Part shown: positions 8,893-16,672 of the stretch, in pieces
Layout: every line of letters starts with the position of its first letter
Position numbering within the stretch: position 1 is the stretch's first letter
From: Pedobacter sp. WC2423
Lineage (GTDB): Bacteria > Bacteroidota > Bacteroidia > Sphingobacteriales > Sphingobacteriaceae
DNA: 64,000 bases
Direction: 5' to 3'
NCBI RefSeq assembly: GCF_040822065.1
Contig: NZ_CP162005.1
Coordinates: forward strand, 5,828,001-5,892,000
The notes under the pieces: model-generated
What the model saw: the letters and a program-made list of their open reading frames with translations, nothing else
What the model was told of the DNA's origin: nothing
Database searches by the model: none
Program-made: the position numbers and the translations under genes

Positions 8893-9492
8893 TTAAACAG
8901 ACTCTTTAAACTGTGCACTGATTCTTTCAAATTTCTCAATTAAAAGGTCAATACGCTCTTTTTCTTTATTCATATATGATTTACGAAGGATGGTTGCACA
9001 GAAAGCCATCCAGATTATTGTAAACAGGACGATTGCGATTTGTATCCAGGTATTCAGATGGTTCAGCGTTTCAAAGAAGAAAAGAATGAAACCAACTGAT
9101 ATGGCTGCGGCATAAAACCAGTAAAGCTTATGGTACAAATTAAATCTGCTCAGCTGGTATTCATGAAGTTTTTTCAGAAATGCGCCAGGATGTTCCGTGA
9201 AATCATTCCGTGAAATCAACCGGTGTTCTCTATATAATAAAATCGTATAGATCGCTACGGCTAATACAATGATTCCGATTCCTAAAAACGTTGCCCAGGA
9301 GCTGAAATCAAAATAAACCAGTAAGGAACTGATAGCGAGGAATGAGATAACCATGCCCCCGATATTAAAGAGCGATTTGGTACGAATGGAATTCACCTCT
9401 TTTTTTGCCTGATCCAGCATCTCTTCTGAAGTGATTTTTACCTCCACAGAATGAGATTGCCAAAGAGACTGTATATGTTCAAATTCTTGCAT
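8893..9492 (-). CDS. Membrane protein linked to an ECF sigma factor
   Basis: A 199-residue protein with four predicted membrane segments in two pairs (about 43-62, 68-88, 124-141, 150-170) and cytosolic polar ends. Its start overlaps the end of the sigma gene by 14 bp, which suggests translational coupling. This position is typical of anti-sigma regulators, but no zinc-binding anti-sigma motif (HxxxCxxC) is visible. A regulatory role is inferred from position only. Confidence 0.75.
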   Translation of the reverse strand: MQEFEHIQSLWQSHSVEVKITSEEMLDQAKKEVNSIRTKSLFNIGGMVISFLAISSLLVYFDFSSWATFLGIGIIVLAVAIYTILLYREHRLISRNDFTEHPGAFLKKLHEYQLSRFNLYHKLYWFYAAAISVGFILFFFETLNHLNTWIQIAIVLFTIIWMAFCATILRKSYMNKEKERIDLLIEKFERISAQFKESV

Positions 9493-9976
9493 GATGATTG
9501 TATAATTCGGTGAGTTTTTGTTTAATACGGTGAATCTTAACTCTAAGATTTCCTTCGCTGATTCCTGAAATATCGGCTATCTCATGATAGGGCAGTTCGT
9601 CAAGAACCATAGTAATAATTAAACGGTCGTTTTCTTCTAATTTGGATATTGATTTATATAAAAGAGCCACCTGCTCATTTTTTTCAGAGAATTCCTCCAC
9701 TCTGTTCTCAATAATATTTTCCGTTAGTTCGTCTTTAGCCTGTCTTTTCTCCGAACGAAGATAAGTTAAACAGGTATTTACTGCGATCCGGTAAATCCAG
9801 GTCGAAATTAGTGATTTCTGTCTGAATTTATCAAGATTTTGCCAAACCTTAAGAAAAGTCTCCTGTAACAGATCATTCGCAGACTCAGCATCACCTGTAT
9901 AGCCATAGCACAAATGGAATATTTTCTTGGAGTTAGTGTCGAAGATTTGCTTAAATAAGATGTCTTTCTGATCCAA
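9479..9976 (-). CDS. ECF-type RNA polymerase sigma factor
   Basis: A 165-residue sigma-70 family protein with region 2 (residues ~10-80: DLLQETFLKVWQNL, then STWIYRIAVNTCL) and region 4 (~105-160: LPYHEIADISGISEGNLRVK, a helix-turn-helix). Length is typical of ECF sigmas. No in-frame ATG exists near the N-terminus and the reading frame begins with TTG, so TTG is the likely start. It is divergent from the symporter gene at 10138 and coupled to the membrane protein downstream. Confidence 0.88.
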   Translation of the reverse strand: MDQKDILFKQIFDTNSKKIFHLCYGYTGDAESANDLLQETFLKVWQNLDKFRQKSLISTWIYRIAVNTCLTYLRSEKRQAKDELTENIIENRVEEFSEKNEQVALLYKSISKLEENDRLIITMVLDELPYHEIADISGISEGNLRVKIHRIKQKLTELYNHHARI

Positions 9977-10137
9977 TTGAGTCGTTATTTTTGTTGTTTG
10001 ACACGGTTAATAGTAAATTGTTACAGTGCTAAAATGTTTTTTACATTTCCAGAATACTACAAAAACGGAATAGCTGATTCTGAAAATAAGTTTATTATTG
10101 TAGTTTTACGCTCGGAAAAAACACTCAACCAAATATA

Positions 10138-11523
10138 ATGTCAAAAAACAACAGATTAACATTCTTTATATTTTTAGCACTGATACTAGGAGTTATCTTA
10201 GGTTACGTATTAAATGTAAATTCATTTGATACCTATAATACCAAGATTACCAATGCTGATGCTCAAATTAAAACCTTAGCTATAAAGATGGGTGAAAGAA
10301 CTGATACAGCCTCTGTACAGTATTTGCAACTGAAGACACAAAGAGCGGAAAATGTTAAAATCAGAAGAGATAACGAGACTGAAAGAGAGAAAAAACTGGA
10401 ACCACTTACTTTATTAAGTGATATCTTTCTAAGATTAATTAAAATGATTGTTGCCCCTTTAGTTTTTACCACACTGGTCGTTGGGGTAGCTAAAGTAGGT
10501 GATATTAAAGCGGTAGGAAGAATTGGTGGTAAAACCATGCTTTGGTTTATGAGTGCCTCTTTATTATCATTATTCCTGGGTATGATTATGGTGAATATTT
10601 TCAGACCGGGCGAGGCGATGAATTTGCCGCTTCCAAGCAGTCATGAAGATACAGGAATTCATAAAGTTGCTTTATCCATGAAAGACTTTATCGCGCATAT
10701 CATACCTAAAAGTATGACCGAAGCGATGGCAACCAATGAAATCCTTCAGATTGTAGCTTTTTCCCTGTTTTTTGGAGTAGCCACTGCTGCTATTGGTGAA
10801 AAAGGTAAAATTATTATTGAGTTTTTTGATGCAGTTGCGCATGTCATTTTAAAAGTGACAGGGTATGTAATGAATTTTGCTCCTTTTGCGGTATTTGGTG
10901 CGATGGCAGCCATTATTGCGAAACAAGGTTTAAGTGTCCTTTCAACCTATGCCTTATTTATCGGAGAATTCTATTCCACGATGCTGCTGTTATGGCTACT
11001 ATTGATATTTATTGGTTATCTTATTCTGAAAGGCAGGGTTTTCAACCTGATGAACAGGATGAAAGAGCCGGTAATCGTTGCTTTTAGTACGGCGAGCAGT
11101 GAAGCGGCTTATCCGAAAACAATGTTGCAGCTGGAGCGCTTTGGCTGTAAAGATAAAATTGTGAGTTTCGTATTACCATTAGGATACTCGTTTAATTTGG
11201 ATGGTTCAATGTTATATATGACCTTTGCATCCTTATTTATTGCACAGTCTTACGGGATTCATTTATCGTTTCAACAGCAGATTACTATGCTGCTGATCCT
11301 GATGCTGACCAGTAAGGGGATTGCAGGTGTTCCAAGAGCTTCGCTGGTAGTCATTGCAGGTACGATTGCAACTTTTAATATTCCTGAAGCAGGACTGGCC
11401 TTATTGATTGGTATTGATCCTTTGCTGGATATGGGCAGGTCAGCGACTAATGTAATTGGTAACAGTCTGGCAACAGCTGTGGTCAGCAAGTGGGAGGGAG
11501 AGCTTACAGGGCCTCTGGATTAG
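10138..11523 (+). CDS. Dicarboxylate/amino acid:cation symporter (DAACS family)
   Basis: A 461-residue polytopic inner-membrane protein. Family motifs include RLIKMIVAPLVFTTLVVGVA near residues 99-118, a serine-rich hairpin AFSTASSEAAYPKT near 315-328, and GYSFNLDGSMLY near 347-358. It should cotransport C4-dicarboxylates or acidic amino acids with cations. A hydrophilic, charged stretch of about 55 residues (30-88) separates the first two membrane segments and is longer than in E. coli GltP. The ATG follows CAAATATA with no gap. It is divergent from the sigma operon. Confidence 0.9.
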   Translation: MSKNNRLTFFIFLALILGVILGYVLNVNSFDTYNTKITNADAQIKTLAIKMGERTDTASVQYLQLKTQRAENVKIRRDNETEREKKLEPLTLLSDIFLRLIKMIVAPLVFTTLVVGVAKVGDIKAVGRIGGKTMLWFMSASLLSLFLGMIMVNIFRPGEAMNLPLPSSHEDTGIHKVALSMKDFIAHIIPKSMTEAMATNEILQIVAFSLFFGVATAAIGEKGKIIIEFFDAVAHVILKVTGYVMNFAPFAVFGAMAAIIAKQGLSVLSTYALFIGEFYSTMLLLWLLLIFIGYLILKGRVFNLMNRMKEPVIVAFSTASSEAAYPKTMLQLERFGCKDKIVSFVLPLGYSFNLDGSMLYMTFASLFIAQSYGIHLSFQQQITMLLILMLTSKGIAGVPRASLVVIAGTIATFNIPEAGLALLIGIDPLLDMGRSATNVIGNSLATAVVSKWEGELTGPLD

Positions 11524-11564
11524 ATGATAAGTTATGAATGCAAGACCAATTTATATAGATTAAA

Positions 11565-12080
11565 ATGATGAGTACCAACGCGAAAAAAATATTTTTACTG
11601 CTCACTATCGTAGTTCCTTTTCTGGCCTACTGTGTGTTTTATTATATGCCTATTATTAAAAATGCACCTTTCAGATCGGATGAGTTTGTCTCTTTCCAGT
11701 TCAAATGGGGAGCAGGTAATGACCTGGTGAATTCTTATGATTCTGCTACAGGAGACTATCAGTACCTGAATGCAAAAGATTCGCTGATCAAAACCAATGT
11801 GAAGTTAAGACAGAATGATATCATTTATATTCATAACAAGGCGAGCGAGATTGGATTCTGGAATTTTCCTGATGTAATTGCCAATGCCGGAACTGACCTT
11901 AATCAATCTAAAGTACTGCGTTATGTGATGCAGTTTAACTATAAACGTAAAACTAAAAAGGTGATTTTTGTTACTGATTATAACGATATCGCCAAATTAC
12001 GGGATGTAGCCAAGCAAATGAAGACCCTTTTGGAACAGAGTATCAATGATGCTGAAGAAAGATATACTAAGAAAAAGTAA
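11565..12080 (+). CDS. Hypothetical membrane-anchored protein
   Basis: A 171-residue protein with one N-terminal membrane segment (~8-28) and a polar remainder rich in Lys and Asp. It lies 41 bp after the symporter gene on the same strand and may be cotranscribed. I do not recognise a family. ATG codons at 11565 and 11568 are both possible starts. The C-terminal half contains a strongly charged segment (NYKRKTKKVIFVTDYND) that looks like a beta-strand in a globular periplasmic or cytosolic domain. Confidence 0.65.
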   Translation: MMSTNAKKIFLLLTIVVPFLAYCVFYYMPIIKNAPFRSDEFVSFQFKWGAGNDLVNSYDSATGDYQYLNAKDSLIKTNVKLRQNDIIYIHNKASEIGFWNFPDVIANAGTDLNQSKVLRYVMQFNYKRKTKKVIFVTDYNDIAKLRDVAKQMKTLLEQSINDAEERYTKKK

Positions 12081-12108
12081 ATCATTATGAATTTATAAAT
12101 ATATATTC

Positions 12109-12116
12109 TATATTTG
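12109..12116 (+). promoter_or_regulatory. Promoter -7 element of rplU-rpmA
   Basis: TATATTTG matches the Bacteroidota TAnnTTTG element exactly. Transcription would start near 12120, giving a leader of about 43 bases before rplU. The -33 element is weak (TTATG near 12085). Confidence 0.7.
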
Positions 12117-12162
12117 CACCTCGATAAAAAAATAAACAATTTAAAATACTAATTATTTAACA

Positions 12163-12474
12163 ATGTACGCAATAGTAAATATAGCAGGACAGCAATTCAA
12201 AGTTGCAAAAGACCAGCACCTTTTTGTACACCGTTTGCAAGGAGATGAAGGCGCTAGTATTGAATTTGACAATGTATTGTTGGTTGAAGACGGAGGTAAT
12301 ATCTCTGTTGGTGCCCCTTTATTATCAGGAGCTATCGTTTCAGCTAAAATCGTGTCTCATTTAAAAGGCGATAAAGTAATCGTTTTCAAAAAGAAACGTA
12401 GAAAAGGTTACAAAAAGAAAAATGGCCACCGCCAGTATTTCACAAAAATCCAGATCTCTGGTATCAGTTTATAA
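12163..12474 (+). CDS. rplU: 50S ribosomal protein L21
   Basis: 103 residues, the usual length. The N-terminus MYAIVNIAGQQFKV and the basic segment KKKRRKGYKKKNGHRQ with the following FTKIQI are diagnostic of L21, which binds 23S rRNA in the large subunit. It lies 60 bp before rpmA, the conserved bacterial order, and behind a good promoter element. Confidence 0.98.
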   Translation: MYAIVNIAGQQFKVAKDQHLFVHRLQGDEGASIEFDNVLLVEDGGNISVGAPLLSGAIVSAKIVSHLKGDKVIVFKKKRRKGYKKKNGHRQYFTKIQISGISL

Positions 12475-12534
12475 TTAGTTGTTAAACAAAAATTATCAGT
12501 TTTATAACTGTTAGTTGATAAAATATAAAACAAA

Positions 12535-12936
12535 ATGGCACATAAAAAAGGAGCCGGTAGTTCGAGAAACGGACGTGAGTCTCATAGTAAACGCTTAGGT
12601 ATCAAAATTTTTGGTGGTCAGGAAGCAATTGCAGGAAACATCTTAGTACGTCAACGCGGAACTAAACACCATCCTGATAAAGGCGTAGGTATTGGTAAAG
12701 ACCATACTTTATTCGCTCTTGTTGCTGGTACTGTAGTTTTCAGAAAGAAACAAGATAACAAATCTTATGTTTCTATCTTACCTGCAAGTGTAATTAGCGA
12801 AGTTGTTGAAAAAGCTGTTCCTGCTAAAAAAGTAGCAGAAGCTGCTGCTCCGGTAGCTGAGGCACCTGTTAAAAAAGCACCAGCTAAAAAAGCTGTTAAA
12901 GCTGAAACTGAAGCTGAAGCTGCTCCGGCAGAATAA
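12535..12936 (+). CDS. rpmA: 50S ribosomal protein L27 with Ala/Lys-rich C-terminal tail
   Basis: 133 residues; typical L27 is about 85-90. Residues 1-85 are ordinary L27, starting MAHKKGAGSSRNGR, the N-terminus that reaches the peptidyl-transferase centre. There is no N-terminal prepeptide before the conserved AHKK. Residues ~86-133 are a low-complexity tail of Ala, Lys, Val, Glu and Pro ending in acidic residues. The reading frame is continuous with a strong terminator 19 bases after the stop, so the tail is real coding sequence. Confidence 0.97.
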   Translation: MAHKKGAGSSRNGRESHSKRLGIKIFGGQEAIAGNILVRQRGTKHHPDKGVGIGKDHTLFALVAGTVVFRKKQDNKSYVSILPASVISEVVEKAVPAKKVAEAAAPVAEAPVKKAPAKKAVKAETEAEAAPAE

Positions 12937-12954
12937 TCTTTAAAAAAAATAGTT

Positions 12955-12988
12955 AAAAAAGCCGCAACGAATACGTTGCGGCTTTTTT
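12955..12988. terminator. Strong bidirectional terminator after rpmA
   Basis: GCCGCAACG (12961-12969) pairs perfectly with 12974-12982 around an AATA loop, with A6 before and T6 after. It suits termination of rplU-rpmA on the plus strand and of the XRE gene on the minus strand. Confidence 0.93.
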
Positions 12989-13002
12989 ATTGACCTTTAT
13001 TT

Positions 13003-13359
13003 TTAAGATACGTCAATTTTTATTTTAAGACTTTGAAGTTCGTTTTCCAGTTTTTCTAAACACAAAGAGAAATTTTTAAGCGTGGTCTCCAGTTCATTCA
13101 TTAAGCTTGCTACCGGAAGTACTGCCTGTGGTTTGTTATGATCTTCTCCATGTAAAAGCCATTCATAACTTTTATTATAGTGTCTTGAAAGGGCGAAAAG
13201 CGTATGAAATGTGGGATATTGGTTACCAAGCTCAATCTGAGAATAATTACTCCTGGACAGATTCAATAAATTTGCTACATCAATCTGAGCATAAGCTCTT
13301 TCTAGTCTTAATGACTTAATCCTCTTCCCTAATATTTTCTTTGATAGAATTTCTTGCAT
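13003..13359 (-). CDS. XRE-family helix-turn-helix regulator
   Basis: 118 residues. An HTH_3-type domain spans ~10-66 (GKRIKSLRLERAYAQIDVAN, then LSRSNYSQIELGNQYPTF), including the recognition helix with SNYSQIE. The C-terminal ~35 residues form a likely coiled coil (LETTLKNFSLCLEKLENELQ), suggesting dimerisation. Targets are unknown. It faces the PAS-receiver gene at 13549 divergently across 189 bp, so that gene is a candidate target. Confidence 0.85.
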   Translation of the reverse strand: MQEILSKKILGKRIKSLRLERAYAQIDVANLLNLSRSNYSQIELGNQYPTFHTLFALSRHYNKSYEWLLHGEDHNKPQAVLPVASLMNELETTLKNFSLCLEKLENELQSLKIKIDVS

Positions 13360-13548
13360 AAATAATATTTTTTTTGTTGGTTTGTGACTTTATTCTATGG
13401 TGTAAAAAAGACAATTATCGATCCATTACGTCTGCAGACATAATTTGTTTATCTTTATACGAGGATTTCGAGTTTAAAGTAGGATGTTAAATGTTAAAAA
13501 GAAATTAAATGAGTGCTTGTATTTGTGTCATGCTAAAAAAAATCAACT

Positions 13549-14514
13549 ATGAAGCTTAGTGCTTACTGTGATTGTTACACAGATAACTCTTATTTTCTTT
13601 TTAATAAAAAAAATCACATTACTTTTTTTAATATTCATTCGATAGAAAAAATAGGGTATTTTTTAGCCAAAAATCCCACTATTGGGGAATCTTTTGTGGA
13701 AATCATTTCACAAAAATACGAAAGGATGTTTTCTAAGCTTGTAGCAGAGTGCTTTGAAGGGAAGGTTTTCAGTATAGAAAAGCGTTTGAAGGTAAAAGGT
13801 ATGGATGATGTCTTGCTGCAAATCATCCTTACACCGGTTTTTACTGATCCTGAGCATCCGCAGGTGGCTTGTACTATTATTGACAGCAACAGAAAATCTA
13901 ACCAGATGAAACTGCTCGATGAGTACTCACACCTTGCTTCACATGATCTGCGCGCTCCGATAACAAATATCTTAAGTCTGTCGAGCCTGATGAATTTTCC
14001 GGATATGGAATTGTTTGATACGAGAAAGATCAAAGAATTATTAAGAGATATTAACTTTCAGGCAGAAAAACTGGATGATATTATCAAAATGCTGAATAGT
14101 CTGATCAATAAAGAACAGGAGACTGATGATTTTATTGCAGAATCTACCAAAATAGATTCCAAACATATCATGCTGATCGATGATGACTCACTGACCAATA
14201 AGCTGCATCATATGATTATTACTAAACACAATAAGAATAAAAGGGTGGTACAGTTCGGGAGCTCCATACGTGCACTTGATTATCTGAAGGAAAACAGGCC
14301 TGATTTAATTTTACTTGACCTGAACATGCCAGAGATAGATGGCTGGATGTTTTTAAAGCTCCTGGAGGAACAAAAGCCTGGAGTAGACGTCGTGATCATC
14401 TCTTCTACAATTGATCCCGCAGAACGCACCAGAGCCCAGTCCTATAAGTCAGTTAAGGATTTCCTGACGAAACCCTTAACCTATGAGAAAATTAAACATC
14501 TGGTAGACAACTAA
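13549..14514 (+). CDS. PAS - HisKA (DHp) - receiver protein lacking a kinase ATPase domain
   Basis: 321 residues. Residues ~10-115 look like a PAS fold. Residues ~120-185 are a HisKA dimerisation/phosphoacceptor domain with H132 in SHLASHDLRAPITN. Residues ~206-321 are a receiver with D211-D213, phosphoacceptor D257 in LLDLNMPEIDG and K308 in TKPL. Between the DHp helices and the receiver only ~20 residues remain, with none of the N, G1, F or G2 boxes of HATPase_c. It therefore cannot autophosphorylate by itself and could be a phosphotransfer protein served by another kinase. The frame is intact with no visible stop or frameshift. Confidence 0.85.
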   Translation: MKLSAYCDCYTDNSYFLFNKKNHITFFNIHSIEKIGYFLAKNPTIGESFVEIISQKYERMFSKLVAECFEGKVFSIEKRLKVKGMDDVLLQIILTPVFTDPEHPQVACTIIDSNRKSNQMKLLDEYSHLASHDLRAPITNILSLSSLMNFPDMELFDTRKIKELLRDINFQAEKLDDIIKMLNSLINKEQETDDFIAESTKIDSKHIMLIDDDSLTNKLHHMIITKHNKNKRVVQFGSSIRALDYLKENRPDLILLDLNMPEIDGWMFLKLLEEQKPGVDVVIISSTIDPAERTRAQSYKSVKDFLTKPLTYEKIKHLVDN

Positions 14515-14529
14515 TACCTGATGTAAATG

Positions 14530-15498
14530 TTAGTGTTCTCTATCAAGCAGTGATTCGGCAAGCTGAATCAGTTCATTCTTTTTGGCTGGCTCAGTACTTA
14601 CTTTTTCCAATGCTGTAAAAGCAATGTCCAGGCTGTGTTTCATTTCAGTAGCTGCAAGCGCTCTGATGTTGTAGTGGCTATACAAATTGGTAATGGCTTC
14701 AATTTTTGCAGGATAGTCTGTATTTGAATATTGTGATTCCAGTAATTTCAGGTCATTGCTATTCACTAATTCTTTTAATTTAAGTAAAAGGAAGGTCTGT
14801 TTGTTGGAGATAATATCGCCGCCAACCTGTTTACCAAATTTAACCGGATCGCCGTATACATCAAGGATATCATCCTGCAGCTGAAAAGCAATACCGAAAT
14901 TTTCCCCGAAGTCATACAAATGTTGGGCATCCTGTTCACTTGCACCACCTACAATTGCACCGAGCTTCATCGCTCCGCCTACCAGTACTGCCGTTTTTAA
15001 ACGGATCATATTGATATACTCTACGATACTTACGTCAGTTCGCTGTTCGAATTCCATATCCAGCTGCTGACCTTCACAAACTCCTTGTGCGGTAGCATTG
15101 AAACAATGCAAAGCTTTTTTAAGAATGCTGGCATCCAGATTTGTCAAATGTTTATTAGCTTCAACCATCATGACATCACCACTCAGAATCGCATTATTTA
15201 CTCCCCATTTAATATGAACAGTATCCTGGCCTCTGCGTAAAGGAGCATTGTCCATAATATCATCATGGATCAGTGTAAAATTGTGGAAGGTTTCAATGGC
15301 CAGTGCTGCCTCTATGGCTTTGGTGGCATCAGTATTAAACAATTCACTGGAAAGCAAAAGCAATACCGGTCTGATCCGTTTGCCGCCAAGGCGCATAATA
15401 TAGCTTATTGGCTCGTATAGCCTGGAAGGAACCTCTGGATATCCGACCTTTTTGATCGCTGTTTCAATTAATTGCTGTAACTCAAAAATGGTATGCAT
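14530..15498 (-). CDS. Trans-isoprenyl diphosphate synthase (polyprenyl synthetase)
   Basis: 322 residues. The first Asp-rich motif DDIMD is at 79-83 within LIHDDIMDNAPLRRG, and the second is DDILD in QLQDDILDVYGD. GGKRIRP near 38-44 is the substrate-binding signature. It condenses isopentenyl diphosphate with allylic diphosphates. F74, five residues before the first motif, hints at a short (C15-C20) product, but chain length is uncertain. Its ATG overlaps the stop of the preceding gene (TAATG), suggesting coupling. Confidence 0.9.
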   Translation of the reverse strand: MHTIFELQQLIETAIKKVGYPEVPSRLYEPISYIMRLGGKRIRPVLLLLSSELFNTDATKAIEAALAIETFHNFTLIHDDIMDNAPLRRGQDTVHIKWGVNNAILSGDVMMVEANKHLTNLDASILKKALHCFNATAQGVCEGQQLDMEFEQRTDVSIVEYINMIRLKTAVLVGGAMKLGAIVGGASEQDAQHLYDFGENFGIAFQLQDDILDVYGDPVKFGKQVGGDIISNKQTFLLLKLKELVNSNDLKLLESQYSNTDYPAKIEAITNLYSHYNIRALAATEMKHSLDIAFTALEKVSTEPAKKNELIQLAESLLDREH

Positions 15499-16664
15499 TA
15501 TTTTCTTAATGTGGTGTTTTTTTCTAAAATTTCTATTGCTGCCTGTTCCTTTGCAGTTCTTTTAATTCCCGGATTCTTTTTCCAGAAATCTTCATTATAA
15601 GTCATTGCTTTGACCAGATTGCTATCATTGATCTTCAAACTTACTTCTTCCAGGTTACTTTGATCTATCGTATCATCATCGATCATGTATAGCGTGGAAT
15701 AAAGAGCTGTATTCTGCACTCCAAGCCCCATCATTTTTAACCTGTTCGAAGTATTGAAAACTGAGTAATCCAGTACATTGTCTCCCTGTTTATTCAATCT
15801 GTATTGTGCGATAAATGCGGTTTCTTTATTCTTGATACTTACAGACCCGTTACTCTTGAAAAACATACCTTTAATTACACCTTCAATTTTGAGGACATTA
15901 TTGGTGACTGTATTCACATAATAGGCCCCTTCAAATCTTTTCTCTTTCAGTGCCCGTTTAGGCGTGCAGATGATCTTTGCAATCTCTTCGCCATCCTGCA
16001 GATAAGTACCCGCGAGTTTGAAAGTATACAAAGAATCTACTTTTTTCAGTAAGGGTTTTTTATGAAATGTATTGGCCAGATAACCCGAAAAAATAAAGGA
16101 AAAGAAGCTTGTATTGGTATAAGAGATGCCTTTTTTGCCTTGCAGATGACGCGCCTCGGTAGGGTGCCAGCCAATCAGTCCATAAGGTTTCCATGCTGCA
16201 TTCAGCCAGATCTCATTCAGGTATACAGGTTCGTCCCCTTCATAAGCAATCTGTCTTAAAAAAGCTTTACCGAGATTCGGTTTATTGTAAGTTTTCAGCG
16301 CTTTATCTGTTGCATCCTGCATAATAGCCGTTGCCGGATTTCCAATAGTTACTTCTTTTAAAGTCATCACCTGCGGATCAAGCACTATTTTCAATTGCTC
16401 ATCTGTGGTTTTAACTTCAAAACTGCCGCCAGCATAATTCAGGTGAGTAATCAGCAGGCTAACAGGTAATGATGGGACAGTAAGATCGAATTCACCGTTT
16501 TCATTGGTTAAAGTACTCTTCTGATTTTTAACCTGTACAGTAGCAAAAACAACAGGGTTACCTGTACTTTTTTCTACTACTATACCTGAAATTCTTTGCT
16601 GCGCTAAAACGCATACAGAAGAAAACAACAGTAACAAAAGGAGAACGGAGCCTGATTTATACAT
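15498..16664 (-). CDS. Exported protein with carboxypeptidase-regulatory-like domain
   Basis: 388 residues with a signal peptide (1-21, ending VLAQ). Residues ~23-105 form a CarboxypepD_reg-like beta-sandwich (RISGIVVEKSTGNPVVFATV, then TNENGEFDL), as in the N-terminus of many Bacteroidota outer-membrane proteins. The remainder resembles the DUF5686-like C-terminal regions seen in such proteins but has no enzymatic motif I recognise. It is probably periplasmic or outer-membrane associated. It lies 8 bp after rnr and is coupled to the prenyl synthase gene. Confidence 0.75.
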   Translation of the reverse strand: MYKSGSVLLLLLLFSSVCVLAQQRISGIVVEKSTGNPVVFATVQVKNQKSTLTNENGEFDLTVPSLPVSLLITHLNYAGGSFEVKTTDEQLKIVLDPQVMTLKEVTIGNPATAIMQDATDKALKTYNKPNLGKAFLRQIAYEGDEPVYLNEIWLNAAWKPYGLIGWHPTEARHLQGKKGISYTNTSFFSFIFSGYLANTFHKKPLLKKVDSLYTFKLAGTYLQDGEEIAKIICTPKRALKEKRFEGAYYVNTVTNNVLKIEGVIKGMFFKSNGSVSIKNKETAFIAQYRLNKQGDNVLDYSVFNTSNRLKMMGLGVQNTALYSTLYMIDDDTIDQSNLEEVSLKINDSNLVKAMTYNEDFWKKNPGIKRTAKEQAAIEILEKNTTLRK

Positions 16665-16672
16665 GTTATCCT

